Position numbers and translations under genes: made by a program. Source: Beijerinckiaceae bacterium (GTDB lineage Bacteria > Pseudomonadota > Alphaproteobacteria > Rhizobiales > Beijerinckiaceae). From it: a stretch of 48,522 nt of DNA. Shown here piece after piece: positions 7,484 through 16,003 of the stretch. The notes below the pieces were generated by a model. The model saw only the letters and a program-made list of their open reading frames with translations. It searched no databases and had not been told where the DNA came from. Location of the stretch: contig SCSF01000062.1 in the NCBI GenBank assembly GCA_004298435.1, positions 1 to 48,522 of the forward strand. The letters are read 5' to 3'. Position 1 is the first letter of the stretch. Each line of letters begins with the position of its first letter.

Positions 7484-8221
7484 TTACTCGGCTGCGAGCC
7501 GGGAAATCCTCTCATCATCAGGATTGATGGGGGCCGGCGGCAGGCCACCTTCCGGCCGTGGATTATCGATATAGCGGAACTCGCCTTCGTTCCACGGGCC
7601 GCGATGATCGTCGCCGCGCGACAGATTGAACACGATGTTCACCGTCTCGTCGGGCTGGACCGTTCCGAAGAACGGGTCCGTCAACCGCCCCATCGAATTC
7701 AGCGCTTTCATAAACATATCGGCATGCGTGATTTCACGCGTCAGGAGATGCGTCAGCGCACGCTTTGTTCCTTCGTCGCGGCAATGTTTGATCAGCGCCT
7801 CATACATCTGGCGGGCTCCGGCTTCGGCCGCGATGTCGGCCCGCAGATCGCGCACGACGTTACCGCCCTCATTGAGGTAGGACGCCGTCCAGGCTGCGCC
7901 CTGGCTATCGAGGAAGTGTGGGCCGATGCCTTTCACGGCGAAAAGCGGCGCTTCGTGAATTTTCGACTGATCGATCCTGCTGGTGTGTTGCGCGATCAGC
8001 TTGCCGACCATTTCGAGATGGCTGAACTCCTCGATTGCGATATCCTGGAGCATGTCGCGAATGCTCGCATTTTCGACATGGAAGGATTGCACCCAATACT
8101 GCAAGGCCGCAGTCAGTTCTCCCGTTGCGCCCCCGAACTGCTCGAGCAAAAGTTGACCGAACGCGGCATCAGGCTCGCCGACATCGACCGGCATGATGGT
8201 TTCTTTGACATGGGAAAACAT
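7484..8221 (-). CDS. Manganese (non-heme) catalase
   Basis: A 245-residue member of the Mn-catalase family, which disproportionates hydrogen peroxide at a dimanganese centre. The opening MFSHVKETIMPVDV and the helices match the family. Likely metal ligands are E35 (GELTAALQYW), E65 with H68 (IEEFSHLE), then a glutamate in the AEAGARQMYE helix and REITHADMF. AGAGGA lies 8 bases before the ATG at 8221. At about 245 residues it is shorter than the longest members, with a short C-terminal tail. No signal peptide is seen, so it is probably cytoplasmic. Confidence 0.93.
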   Translation of the reverse strand: MFSHVKETIMPVDVGEPDAAFGQLLLEQFGGATGELTAALQYWVQSFHVENASIRDMLQDIAIEEFSHLEMVGKLIAQHTSRIDQSKIHEAPLFAVKGIGPHFLDSQGAAWTASYLNEGGNVVRDLRADIAAEAGARQMYEALIKHCRDEGTKRALTHLLTREITHADMFMKALNSMGRLTDPFFGTVQPDETVNIVFNLSRGDDHRGPWNEGEFRYIDNPRPEGGLPPAPINPDDERISRLAAE

Positions 8222-8316
8222 CGATTTGATCCTCTTCGCGCATAATCGCGCGTAACCAACGAATCGATGTTCGCGAGAGTTCGGGCGGCGGCAAAATGTG
8301 ATCGCTCAAACGTGCA

Positions 8317-9021
8317 TCACCATAAGCCAGGCAGCCACTTGAAACGCACACGCTGTGCATAGGCGTCGTAGCCTGACAGTTCACGGCGCAACATGCGATC
8401 CTCGGCGATGGTGCGGCCTATGAGAAGCAGGCACACGAAGATAGCCGGGGCGAGCGCCCAGAGCGACCCAAGCGCAAGGGCCGTTCCGATCAGCAGTCCA
8501 CTCGCGGCGATATAGCCCGGATGCCGGACGACCCGGTAAGGTCCCGTATCGATGACATGGTGCTCGCGGTCGAATTGCAGCCGCACGCCGGGTTCGAAGA
8601 ATTTATTGACGGCTTCGGCATAGGTCGCGAGCCCGAAGCCAGCGAGATAGAGCACATAGCCCAGCGCAACGCCCCATGTCGGGAGCGCAGACCAATGAAA
8701 GCGGACGCTGTCGAGCGCTGCGACGAGCGGGATGGCGCCCATGATCGGAAACAGCACGCCGAGAAGGATGCGATCCCATTGCCTTGTGCCCTGCTGAATG
8801 CGGCGGCGTGCGGGAAATATCTCCGGGTTGACGCGCGCCAGTATGGGAATGGCTATCAGAAATGATGCGAAACTGACCGCAAGGAAAATCCAGCCCTTCG
8901 CCCAGGCCAAAGTGCCCGCGGCCGGAAACATCAAAAGCACCATGACAAGTGCTGTGATGGACAGGCTTTTGATGAGATAGCGGCGATCCGCGGTGTCGAT
9001 TCGATTCAGATCCGCCTCCAT
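8317..9021 (-). CDS. Isoprenylcysteine carboxyl methyltransferase (ICMT)-like integral membrane methyltransferase
   Basis: A 234-residue protein with about five membrane segments. Its conserved C-terminal region has GPYRVVRHPGYIA and, later, EDRMLRRELSGYDAYAQRVR, the AdoMet-binding signature of the ICMT/phospholipid methyltransferase superfamily. Bacteria do not prenylate proteins in this way, so the substrate is probably a lipid or a small hydrophobic molecule. The gene lies 12 bases downstream of the P1-peptidase gene's... opposite end (that gene starts further upstream at 10056 and ends at 9034), so the two are probably co-transcribed. Confidence 0.85.
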   Translation of the reverse strand: MEADLNRIDTADRRYLIKSLSITALVMVLLMFPAAGTLAWAKGWIFLAVSFASFLIAIPILARVNPEIFPARRRIQQGTRQWDRILLGVLFPIMGAIPLVAALDSVRFHWSALPTWGVALGYVLYLAGFGLATYAEAVNKFFEPGVRLQFDREHHVIDTGPYRVVRHPGYIAASGLLIGTALALGSLWALAPAIFVCLLLIGRTIAEDRMLRRELSGYDAYAQRVRFKWLPGLW

Positions 9022-9033
9022 CCATAGCGGCTC

Positions 9034-10056
9034 TCAGCCACCACCGAATTTCTGCTTCCAGCTTGGCAGCGCGCCATCGAAAGGCAGCGGCGTCGCCTCA
9101 TAGATTGCGCGGGCGATTGCGCGGGCCATACATTCGGCGGCCAGAGCGCCAATCTCCGTCAGATCGCGCAGAGACGGCGGCTCAAGCGCCGTGCCTGTCG
9201 CCGCGCTGAAGATCGTGTCGCCATCGAGCGCCGCATGGGCCGGCCGCAAGGCTTGCGCCATCCCGTCATGCGCCATCACCGCGAGCCGCTTGGCCTGCGC
9301 TTTCGTCAACGCCGCATCGGTCGCGACAATGCCGATTGTCGTATTCTCCGGCGTATCGCCCTTGATCCGGATTTTGGGCACGCCCTGATCGAATGTCGCT
9401 GGCCAGCCAAGACCGCCGAACTCCGTCCCTTTCTCGAACGGAGCGGCCCAGAATTGCGGTCTATCCCCGATTGTCGCCTGGCCGAGAGCGTTTACGGCGA
9501 CGAGCGCGCCGACCAGAAAGCCTGACGAAGTGATGTCGCTGGCCGAGCCAAGGCCGCCCTTCAGATCGGCTGTCGTCGCGCCGAGACCGGCCCCCACGCT
9601 GCCGAGACGAAATTCGGCCGCCGCCGCCGCCGCCGCGTGGTAGCCGATGTGCCAATAGACCGGCTCGCGACCCCAGCCTTTATCGCCGCCGTTCAGGAGA
9701 TCGAAGAGGACAGCGCCGGGTACTATCGGGACATTGACATCGCGGACAGCAAAACCGCGTCCGGCCTCGCGCAGGCAGGCGACGACTCCGCCCATGGTGT
9801 CGAGGCCGAAGACGGAACCGCCAGAAAGAGTAATGGCGTCGACCTTTTCGACGGTCATTTCCGGTTCGAGCAGTGCGCAATCGCGCAAGCCCGGCGCGCC
9901 GCCGTGGACAGCGATGGACGCCACGGCAGGCCTGTCGAAAAGCACCACCGTCGCGCCCGATCCGATGCGCTCATCTTCCGCGTGGCCGACGCTGAGACCC
10001 GGAACGTCGGTAATGAGATTACGCGTTGCCGCGAAGCCCGGACGTATGAACATCAC
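9034..10056 (-). CDS. P1-family (DmpA-like) aminopeptidase/N-terminal nucleophile hydrolase
   Basis: A 340-residue member of the P1/S58 family. The start NLITDVPGLSVGHAED is the family hallmark, and the segment ENTTIGIVATDA contains the likely self-cleavage site (N238-T239), which would free a threonine nucleophile. Family members release N-terminal residues from peptides or cleave beta-peptides and amides. Residues 141-147 are seven alanines in a row, encoded by GCG/GCC-like repeats that may be prone to slippage. No signal peptide is seen. The gene ends 12 bases before the ICMT-like gene, which suggests an operon. Confidence 0.88.
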   Translation of the reverse strand: MMFIRPGFAATRNLITDVPGLSVGHAEDERIGSGATVVLFDRPAVASIAVHGGAPGLRDCALLEPEMTVEKVDAITLSGGSVFGLDTMGGVVACLREAGRGFAVRDVNVPIVPGAVLFDLLNGGDKGWGREPVYWHIGYHAAAAAAAEFRLGSVGAGLGATTADLKGGLGSASDITSSGFLVGALVAVNALGQATIGDRPQFWAAPFEKGTEFGGLGWPATFDQGVPKIRIKGDTPENTTIGIVATDAALTKAQAKRLAVMAHDGMAQALRPAHAALDGDTIFSAATGTALEPPSLRDLTEIGALAAECMARAIARAIYEATPLPFDGALPSWKQKFGGG

Positions 10057-10138
10057 TCGACTATCGCGGCAGCGCTTGTTTCAGGCAAGCGCCATCCGGG
10101 GCCGTCAACCTGTTTTGGCAGGCGGGCTCTTCGAAAGG

Positions 10139-11362
10139 TTACTCCGCCGCCAGCCCGCGCCGGCCGACAGCGTCCAGTCCATGCGTCAGGTCCTCGATCA
10201 AATCGTCAGGATCTTCGAGCCCGACCGAAAAGCGGACAAGGCCGGGGGTGATGCCCATTTCGGCTTGCGCTTCCGGCGTCAGCCTCTGATGCGTTGTCGT
10301 CGCCGGATGGGTGATGAGGCTCTTGGCGTCGCCGAGATTGTTCGAAATGATGACGATCGAAAGCGCATTGGCGAAAGCAAATGCGCCTTCCTTGCCGCCT
10401 TCGACCTCAAAGGCGATGAGCGTGCCGCCGCCGGACATCTGCCGCTTCACGATGTCGGCATTCGGGTGATCGCTGCGGCCGGGGTAGACCACGCGCCGGA
10501 CCTTGGGGTGCGCAGCCAGCACGTCGGCGATCCGCGCCGCGCTTCTGGTCGCGTGCATGACACGCAGCGGCAGCGTCTCCAGAGATTTCAGCATGACCCA
10601 GGCGTTGAAGGGCGATATGGCCGGTCCCGTCTGGCGCAGGAAATTGTGAACGTATTTGTCGATGAAGTCCTTGCTCGAAAGGACGACACCACCGAGGCAG
10701 CGGCCATGGCCATCGATATGCTTGGTTGCCGAATAGACGGTGCAATCCGCGCCGAGCTGCAAGGGCTTTTGCAAGATCGGCGTGGCGAACACATTGTCCA
10801 CGACAAGAGTTGCGCCATTGGCGTGCGCGATCTCGGCAATCGCCGCAATGTCGTAAACTTCGAGGCCGGGGTTCGTCGGGCTTTCGAGGAACAGAACTTT
10901 GGTCTCAGGCCGCATGGCGGCGCGCCATTGCGCGAGGTCGCTTCCATCGACAAGAGTCGAGGTGACGCCGAACCGCGGCAGCAGATCCTGCAAAATGTAG
11001 AGGCAGGAGCCAAACAGCGCCCGCGCCGCCACGATATGATCGCCGGCGCGAACCTGGCTCATCAGCGCCGCGTTGACGGCGGCCATGCCGCTCGCTGTTG
11101 CGCGCGCGGCCTCCGCGCCTTCGAGAAGGCACATGCGCTCCTCGAACATGGCGATGGTCGGATTGGAAAAGCGCGAATAGATAAAGCCCGGGTTTTGCCC
11201 CTTGAAGCGCGCCTCCGCCGCCTCCATCGATTCGTAAACGTACCCTTGCGTGAGAAAGAGGGCTTCCGACGTTTCCGCGAACTGCGATCTCAGCGTGCCG
11301 CCATGAACGAGCCTCGTGGCATCGCGTAATCTGGCAGGATCGAGTTTCGGCGATTTCGTCAT
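10139..11362 (-). CDS. metZ: O-succinylhomoserine sulfhydrylase
   Basis: A 407-residue PLP enzyme of the Cys/Met metabolism family. The PLP lysine is K214 in VYSATKHIDGHGR; other family blocks are FIYSRFSNPT, ESPTNPGLEV and SNNLGDAKSLITHPATTTH. MetZ makes homocysteine directly from O-succinylhomoserine and sulfide in methionine synthesis. The start at 11362 has GAGGA shortly upstream and matches relatives; a start seven codons earlier is possible. Alternative readings in the same family (cystathionine gamma-synthase or MetY) are less likely given the GGTLRSQFAETSEALFLTQG start. Confidence 0.93.
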   Translation of the reverse strand: MTKSPKLDPARLRDATRLVHGGTLRSQFAETSEALFLTQGYVYESMEAAEARFKGQNPGFIYSRFSNPTIAMFEERMCLLEGAEAARATASGMAAVNAALMSQVRAGDHIVAARALFGSCLYILQDLLPRFGVTSTLVDGSDLAQWRAAMRPETKVLFLESPTNPGLEVYDIAAIAEIAHANGATLVVDNVFATPILQKPLQLGADCTVYSATKHIDGHGRCLGGVVLSSKDFIDKYVHNFLRQTGPAISPFNAWVMLKSLETLPLRVMHATRSAARIADVLAAHPKVRRVVYPGRSDHPNADIVKRQMSGGGTLIAFEVEGGKEGAFAFANALSIVIISNNLGDAKSLITHPATTTHQRLTPEAQAEMGITPGLVRFSVGLEDPDDLIEDLTHGLDAVGRRGLAAE

Positions 11363-11814
11363 GTCTTCCTCATCATCGTGCATGTTGCGGCCGTGGCGGC
11401 ACGGCGCAGAGAAGATGTCCTTCGATCACGACGCGTTCAGGTCGAATCGACATGAACGCATGTAACGTGATCGATTCTGGTAAATCAGGGCGGGATTTAA
11501 GCGAAAAACCGGATCCATTTTTTCGCATCCCGCTCTTGAGGCTTATCCGCTGCGCCAGTGCGGCTCAAGTGAAATGACCGCGCAGTCTGGGGGAGATCGA
11601 TTTTGCTGGAACGTCTCCAACAATGCCAGGAAAGCAGGATCCGGCAACGGTTTGTGAAAATTTTTGCGGAGAGGTGACGTCACTGGCACAGGCACCCGAT
11701 CCGGTCGAAACAAAGTCGTTCGACATGGAGTTGCGCTTTGTCGATAGAATCCGAATAGTGAGCAAGATAACGCACGGAAAAATTTCCAGATTATCATTAG
11801 AATAGATTGAGGCA
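11363..11814. other. Intergenic stretch between metZ and the irr leader
   Basis: The first part holds repeat family B copy 1. After that, 11540-11814 has no reading frame with family resemblance on either strand; the open frames overlap one another and their products look random. I see no tRNA or terminator here. Confidence 0.6.
11424..11537. repeat. Dispersed intergenic repeat family B, copy 1
   Basis: Contains GCGTTCAGGTCGAATCGACA, CATGTAACGTGATCGATTC, then GCGAAAAACCGGATCC and TTTTCGCATCCCGCTCT. The last two blocks are arms of a hairpin (GCGGGATTTAAGCGAAAAA against TTTTTTCGCATCCCGC). Copy 2 is at 21331-21440 in the same orientation. Both lie upstream of minus-strand genes. Confidence 0.8.
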
Positions 11815-12000
11815 TAAACCAATCATGTAAGAATGTTACAGATATTTAGTTTGTAAAAATCGGTCAGCGCAGCAAAACATATTACATTTATGTCTTGATG
11901 AGATAGACAGGAACTTATGTTTTTCTATGTCTTTGTAATGCTAATGTCTTTTAATTTATACGATATATAAAACATTTCTATTGACCCTGATCGAAGCCGC
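11815..12000 (+). promoter_or_regulatory. AT-rich leader upstream of the Irr-type regulator with repeated TATGTCTT
   Basis: This is a strikingly AT-rich patch in GC-rich DNA. TATGTCTT occurs at 11889-11896 and 11926-11933, with a variant TAATGTCTT at 11942-11950 and TTATGTTTT near 11915. A -10-like TATATAA follows near 11963. These repeats look like operator half-sites or an intrinsically bent region. Irr and Fur proteins bind AT-rich sites, so autoregulation is plausible but not shown. Confidence 0.4.
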
Positions 12001-12185
12001 CTCATATTTCAACGAGAGCAGGATGGAAATGGTTATGGTTGTTGGCAGGACCGCTTCGGCGGCGCGCCTGATCCGCGGCCTGACGACACATCCGGGTGCG
12101 AAGTGGTCTGGATTGTTGGACGGGGCTGCATGCTGCTTGATAGTATGTCGCCCGGGAGAGCGATCCTCGAAGAGTGGAAACGACA

Positions 12186-12677
12186 ATGACTTTTGCCTAT
12201 GAACGGATGCCGGCGCTGGTGAAGGAGCGTCGTCCCGCCGGCGAGCCGAAGCCACTCAACGTGCGCGGCATGCTCAATCATTTCGGCATCCGGCCGACCC
12301 GCCAGCGTCTGGCGCTGGCGACGCTCCTCTTCGCCAAGGGCAACCGGCATGTGACGGCGGAAGCGCTGCTCGCCGAGGCGCGGATCGCACGCGTGCAGGC
12401 CTCCTATGCGACAATCTACAATGTCCTGAAATGCTTCGCGGATGCTGGCCTCGTCCGTTGCCTCGCCGTCGAGGGGCATCCGATGATCTTCGACACCAAT
12501 ACCAGCCCACATCATCATTTCTTCTTCGAGGACAGCGCCGAAATCTCGGATCTCTCCTTCGGTGATGTCTCGATCAGCGGCCTGCCATCCCCGCCCGAAG
12601 GTTACGAGATCACCAAGGTGGATGTCGTTGTGCGGCTGCGGCCGAGGAAGAAGGGCGCACAGCCCGCGAACGCGTAA
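12186..12677 (+). CDS. irr: Fur-family iron response regulator, Irr type
   Basis: A 163-residue Fur-superfamily regulator. The winged helix (about residues 27-95) contains RPTRQRLALATLLFAKGNRH and ARVQASYATIYNVLKCFADA. The dimerisation part has the HHH motif (109-111) in SPHHHFFFE and ends PPEGYEITKVDVVVRLRPR, which is typical of Irr and not of true Fur. Irr links haem or iron status to iron genes in rhizobial bacteria. There is no CP-type haem regulatory motif and no Cys-rich zinc site. I chose the ATG at 12186 with GTGGA 7 bases upstream; a GTG at 12174 is the alternative. It stands alone after an AT-rich leader. Confidence 0.82.
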   Translation: MTFAYERMPALVKERRPAGEPKPLNVRGMLNHFGIRPTRQRLALATLLFAKGNRHVTAEALLAEARIARVQASYATIYNVLKCFADAGLVRCLAVEGHPMIFDTNTSPHHHFFFEDSAEISDLSFGDVSISGLPSPPEGYEITKVDVVVRLRPRKKGAQPANA

Positions 12678-12680
12678 TTA

Positions 12681-12825
12681 TCAACTGTCTCTTCCCCGGA
12701 CGAGCCCGCGTTGGCGGTCGAAGATCCGGGGTCCAGAGGTCTTGATCGCCATAAACAAGTGCTTGTCGCTCATGGATCCCGGATGCCCTTGCGCTGCGCT
12801 TCAGGGTTCCGGGAAAGGGTCTCTG
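12681..12825. repeat. Intergenic repeat of the CCGGGATCC type (family C-like, copy 2)
   Basis: CCCCGGACGAGCCCGCG near 12696 and CAGGGTTCCGGGAAAGGG near 12803, with GATCCGGGGTCC and GGATCCCGGATGCC inside, form nested inverted repeats. It separates irr from dcd. The core differs from copy 1, so it may be a sister family. Confidence 0.6.
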
Positions 12826-12934
12826 TTTCACAAAGGCTGGGAATTGCGAGGATAGTGTGCCTCGCCGGTTTGCACGCGCGTCCAAACATGCTCTAAGGCG
12901 GCATCGTCTGTCTTGAGCCGGATGTTCGGCCAGC

Positions 12935-14140
12935 ATGTCCTCTTTGCCGCTTTCCCCGGTGCCTCCTGTGACGCTTTCTTTCGGCGATGATGCTGCAACG
13001 CCTGCCGACGCGCGGGATTTTGGCACCCAGTTCGGGCTGCTGCCTCGCGAAAAAATCGAGGTGATGCAGCAGCGCAAGATGGTCTGGGGCCAGTCCGAGA
13101 TCGAGCCGCAGCAATTACAGCCGGCAAGCCTCGATCTGCGGCTTGGGAGCCGCGCCTATCGGGTGCGGGCGAGCTTTCTGCCCGGCAAGGATCGTAGCGT
13201 CGCCGATCAGCTTGCCGCTTTGACGTCCGACGAATTCAGCCTCGAAGGGCAGGGCGCCGTGCTGGAGCGCGGCTGTGTCTACGTCATCCCGCTGCTGGAA
13301 CATCTGAAGCTGACCGAGAGCTTTTCCGCTAGCGCCAATCCGAAAAGCTCGACTGGCCGGCTCGATATTTTCACCCGCCTTATCACGGACCGCAGCGAAG
13401 TCTTCGATACTGTGGAACGCGGCTATGAGGGGCCGCTCTATGCCGAGGTTTCGCCGCGCAGTTTCAGCGTGCGGGTGCGCAAGGGTTCACGCCTCAACCA
13501 GATCCGGTTTCGCCGCTGGCATCCGCAGCAATTTCTGTCCCGCACCGCTTTTGGCGTCGATGACAGGGATTTGCGCGAGCACCATGCGCGGATGCCGCTC
13601 GTCGATGGCGAGCTCAATCTGCGCGGCGGCATCGTGCTGCGTATCGCGCTTGCGCGCGAGAGCCTTGAAAGCGGCGTCATCGGCTACCGTGCGCAGAAGC
13701 ATGCCGACGTGATCGATGTCGATCGCATCGGCGCTTATGACATCGATGAATTCTGGGAGCCGCTGGCGGCGCGCAACGACAAGCGGTTGATCCTCGATCC
13801 CGGTGAATTCTATATTCTCGCGTCGCGGGAGAAGCTGCATATCCCGCCGGATCTTGCCGCCGAGATGGTGCCGATCGATCCTTCGATGGGCGAGTTCCGC
13901 GTTCATTACGCCGGCTTCTTCGATCCGGGCTTCGGCTTCTCGCCGGATGGGCATCCCGGCAGCCGCGCGGTGCTCGAAGTCCGCAGCCATGAGGTGCCCT
14001 TCATTCTCGAAGACGGGCAGGTGATCGGCCGTCTCGTCTATGAGAAAATGTCCGAGGCGCCGCAGCTTCTCTATGGACAGAGCGGCGTTTCGAATTATCA
14101 GGGACAGGGGTTGAAGCTTTCGAAGCATTTCGCTCAATAG
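12935..14140 (+). CDS. dcd: 2'-deoxycytidine 5'-triphosphate deaminase, two-domain type
   Basis: A 401-residue protein built from two Dcd/dUTPase-like beta-barrel halves, the long form found in alphaproteobacteria (classical Dcd is about 190 residues). The first half carries QPASLDLRLGSRAYRVR and SANPKSSTGRLDIFTRLI, with the trimer-interface motif PKSSTGR. The second half carries HYAGFFDPGFGFSPDG and AVLEVRSHEVPF. It converts dCTP to dUTP, the first step to dTMP. The first 40 or so residues before LPREKIEVM look poorly conserved, so the true start may be later; no strong ribosome site marks the ATG at 12935. Confidence 0.9.
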   Translation: MSSLPLSPVPPVTLSFGDDAATPADARDFGTQFGLLPREKIEVMQQRKMVWGQSEIEPQQLQPASLDLRLGSRAYRVRASFLPGKDRSVADQLAALTSDEFSLEGQGAVLERGCVYVIPLLEHLKLTESFSASANPKSSTGRLDIFTRLITDRSEVFDTVERGYEGPLYAEVSPRSFSVRVRKGSRLNQIRFRRWHPQQFLSRTAFGVDDRDLREHHARMPLVDGELNLRGGIVLRIALARESLESGVIGYRAQKHADVIDVDRIGAYDIDEFWEPLAARNDKRLILDPGEFYILASREKLHIPPDLAAEMVPIDPSMGEFRVHYAGFFDPGFGFSPDGHPGSRAVLEVRSHEVPFILEDGQVIGRLVYEKMSEAPQLLYGQSGVSNYQGQGLKLSKHFAQ

Positions 14141-14210
14141 CGGTTTCGAGTGAAGGGGCATTCGGCCGCTTGAGTTTGCACGGCGCACGGCATAGACTTT
14201 CGCGGTCGCA

Positions 14211-14302
14211 AGCGTTTTCGAGCGAAGTGGTCCCCGGTTCGCGTGAAGAAAACGTGCCAGGGAAAAAATTAGAGCGCTCTTGCGGCAGAGCCGCAGCAGC
14301 TC
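14211..14302 (+). repeat. Dispersed repeat family A, copy 2
   Basis: Begins AGCGTTTTCGAGCGAAGTGG and continues CCGGTTCGCGTGAAGAAAAC; the tail folds as AGAGCGCTCT plus GCGGCAGAGCCGC. It lies between dcd and tRNA-Gly and ends 4 bases before the tRNA. Confidence 0.85.
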
Positions 14303-14306
14303 TGAT

Positions 14307-14380
14307 GCGGGCGTAGTTCAATGGTAGAACGGCAGCTTCCCAAGCTGCATACGAGGGTTCGATTCCCTTCGCCCGCTCCA
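14307..14380 (+). tRNA. tRNA-Gly (anticodon CCC)
   Basis: A full cloverleaf: acceptor GCGGGCG with CGCCCGC, D-arm GTTC/GAAC, anticodon stem GCAGC/GCTGC with loop TTCCCAA, T-arm GAGGG/CCCTT with loop TTCGATT, discriminator T and an encoded CCA at 14378-14380. Anticodon positions 34-36 read CCC, so it decodes GGG. It is a single-gene transcription unit with no neighbouring tRNA. Confidence 0.97.
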
Positions 14381-14390
14381 GTCTATTGCC

Positions 14391-14630
14391 TCAGGCTTTT
14401 TCAACAGCGTCCCTTTTGGCCGCGCGCTGTTGAGCAAGTGTCATCCATTCGCGGAGGAGGCCTTTATCATCCGCAGCGAAGCGAGCCCGGCGTTTCAGAT
14501 CTTCAAATGTTTCGCCCGGATGACAACGCTCGTAGTCAGCCCTCACCAATGATTCCAGACAGGCGCTATCCGGCTTGTCCGGCAGTTCGATCATGCCGCC
14601 GGGGTTGGCAGGATGCTCGCTGGGCGTCAC
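14391..14630 (-). CDS. Small hypothetical protein (79 residues)
   Basis: A 79-residue, charged, probably helical cytoplasmic protein ending in a Lys/Arg/Ala-rich helix (TLAQQRAAKRDAVEKA), with a central HPGETFEDLKRRARFAADD. I recognise no family. Its codon use fits the genome and no better frame overlaps it. It ends 10 bases from the tRNA-Gly 3' end, facing it. Confidence 0.5.
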   Translation of the reverse strand: MTPSEHPANPGGMIELPDKPDSACLESLVRADYERCHPGETFEDLKRRARFAADDKGLLREWMTLAQQRAAKRDAVEKA

Positions 14631-14959
14631 GTTGCGCTCCTGTCATCCAAAGATAACCGTGGGCGAAGCTGGTAATCAGCCAGTGATCGATGGTCTTCCT
14701 TCGCTCTGTAATCCCCGTCCAGCTATAAGAGTTCAACGATATTTGCCGCGGGAGGGAATGTCGCATCTGTCGTTCACCTATTGATCATTGTCCCTTTCTT
14801 GCGATTGCTGCTATAGCGGTCTCGAATAAAACGGAGTTTCGTTCGCGTAAAATACGTTAGAAAAAAGAGAGCTGCGGCTCTCACTCCGTCAGAGCCGGAA
14901 CGGATCGGGAGACCATCCGCGGTGTTGGGAATTTCCCGTAATTGTGATTGCAAGAAGCA
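14631..14959. other. Intergenic region before the solitary glycosyltransferase
   Basis: No convincing gene in 14631-14810; the short open frames have no family features. The right half holds repeat family A copy 3. Confidence 0.5.
14811..14912 (+). repeat. Dispersed repeat family A, copy 3 (degenerate)
   Basis: CTATAGCGGTCTCGAATAAA, then GGAGTTTCGTTCGCGTAAAA and CTCCGTCAGAGCCGGAACGG show the same block order as the better copies, with many substitutions. It flanks the glycosyltransferase gene; copy 4 flanks the other side in opposite orientation. Confidence 0.7.
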
Positions 14960-15919
14960 ATGGAAACCTATCGGCGCGAGACTCATGAATCACGCGGGTT
15001 TTCCCCGTTTCGCCGAAAAGCTCCTGGTGAGATCCTCGCCAGCATCCTGATGCCTGCGTTCAATGCAGACGAAAGTATCGCGAAAGCGGTTGCGAGCGTC
15101 ATTGCTCAAAGCATGCAGGAGTGGGAGCTTATCGTCATCGCTGACGATGAAGCGGACTACGCATCGATCCTGAAAAAGTATGGTCTCGGTGACAAAAGGA
15201 TACGGTTCACGAAAACCCCTTTTGTCCGGAGCGGCGTATCGACGGCATTGAACCTTGGACGGCAACTGGCATCCGGCCGTGTTGTGACGAGGCTTGATGC
15301 CGACGATTGGTATGAGCCGGAAAGGCTTGCGACTCTCGTCCCTCTGGCGATCCGTTACGGCGCTGCGGGTGACAATGCCTTCGCGGTCGATGAGTCGAAG
15401 AAGATGCAGTTTGGCCCGTGGCTTCTTTCTTCGCAGCCGGTCGTCAATATCGATCCATTTACTTTGATGATTTCGCCAATACCATTTCTGCTCGTCTTTC
15501 GGCAGGATATGCTCCCGAAGTGGGATGAGGATCTTTCTTTTGCGGAAGATGTTATCTTCAACGCGCGGGCGTTTGAGCATCTGGCTGAAGTGCCGATCGT
15601 CACGAAATGCCTCTGGAACTACCGGATACATAGCAATTCGCTGTCGTACTCTGCTGCATTCAGCAACCGTGCCGACCTGGTTTATGCAAAGCTCATTGAA
15701 GAATGCGAGTCGAACCGCCCTCGTTTTTGCCGGCCATCGCTTCAGGAGATTTTCCGAAAGGCCCTTGCGTACAAGAGATCGCTCAATCAGGCTTTTTCTT
15801 CTGCGCATGAGGGTGACCATACCCTCAGCTTTCAGGAGTTCGCGTTTGAAAAGCAGAGGCTTCGTTGCGAGATTGGGGAGCATGTCAGCACCTCTCCTGT
15901 TTCGCCCGAAGCTGTTTGA
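14960..15919 (+). CDS. Family 2 glycosyltransferase (GT-A fold)
   Basis: A 319-residue soluble glycosyltransferase. The nucleotide-binding strand is ASILMPAFNADESIAKAVAS, and the metal-binding DXD is in TRLDADDWYEPERL. A later SFAEDVIFNAR carries the general-base region (ED). It probably adds a sugar to a surface polysaccharide or lipid; donor and acceptor are unknown. The ATG at 14960 follows AAGAAG. The gene stands alone, is visibly less GC-rich than its neighbours, and is bracketed by two family A repeats in inverted orientation, so it may have been acquired. Confidence 0.85.
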   Translation: METYRRETHESRGFSPFRRKAPGEILASILMPAFNADESIAKAVASVIAQSMQEWELIVIADDEADYASILKKYGLGDKRIRFTKTPFVRSGVSTALNLGRQLASGRVVTRLDADDWYEPERLATLVPLAIRYGAAGDNAFAVDESKKMQFGPWLLSSQPVVNIDPFTLMISPIPFLLVFRQDMLPKWDEDLSFAEDVIFNARAFEHLAEVPIVTKCLWNYRIHSNSLSYSAAFSNRADLVYAKLIEECESNRPRFCRPSLQEIFRKALAYKRSLNQAFSSAHEGDHTLSFQEFAFEKQRLRCEIGEHVSTSPVSPEAV

Positions 15920-15944
15920 GTCGCTTGACCCCGTAATCGCGATG

Positions 15945-16001
15945 TTCTGGCGCGTTTTATTGACGCGAACTGGAAGCCGCTTCGCTTGAAAACGCTCTAG
16001 C
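15945..16001 (-). repeat. Dispersed repeat family A, copy 4 (half element)
   Basis: On the minus strand it reads AGAGCGTTTTCAAGCGAAGC, then TTCCAGTTCGCGTCAATAAA. It holds only the first half of the element and lies between the 3' ends of two convergent genes. Confidence 0.8.
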
Positions 16002-16003
16002 GA

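Noticed and set aside
9734..11329. A 531-codon open frame on the plus strand
   Set aside because: It is antisense to the P1 peptidase and metZ, both with clear family motifs. Its product is rich in Arg, Asp and His and has no family features; it results from GC-rich third positions.
11981..12202. A 73-codon open frame overlapping the start of the Irr-type gene
   Set aside because: No ribosome site, no family and overlap with the regulator; considered leader DNA.
14990..15883. A 297-codon open frame on the minus strand
   Set aside because: Antisense to the GT2 glycosyltransferase with its DXD motif; the product is random-looking and basic.
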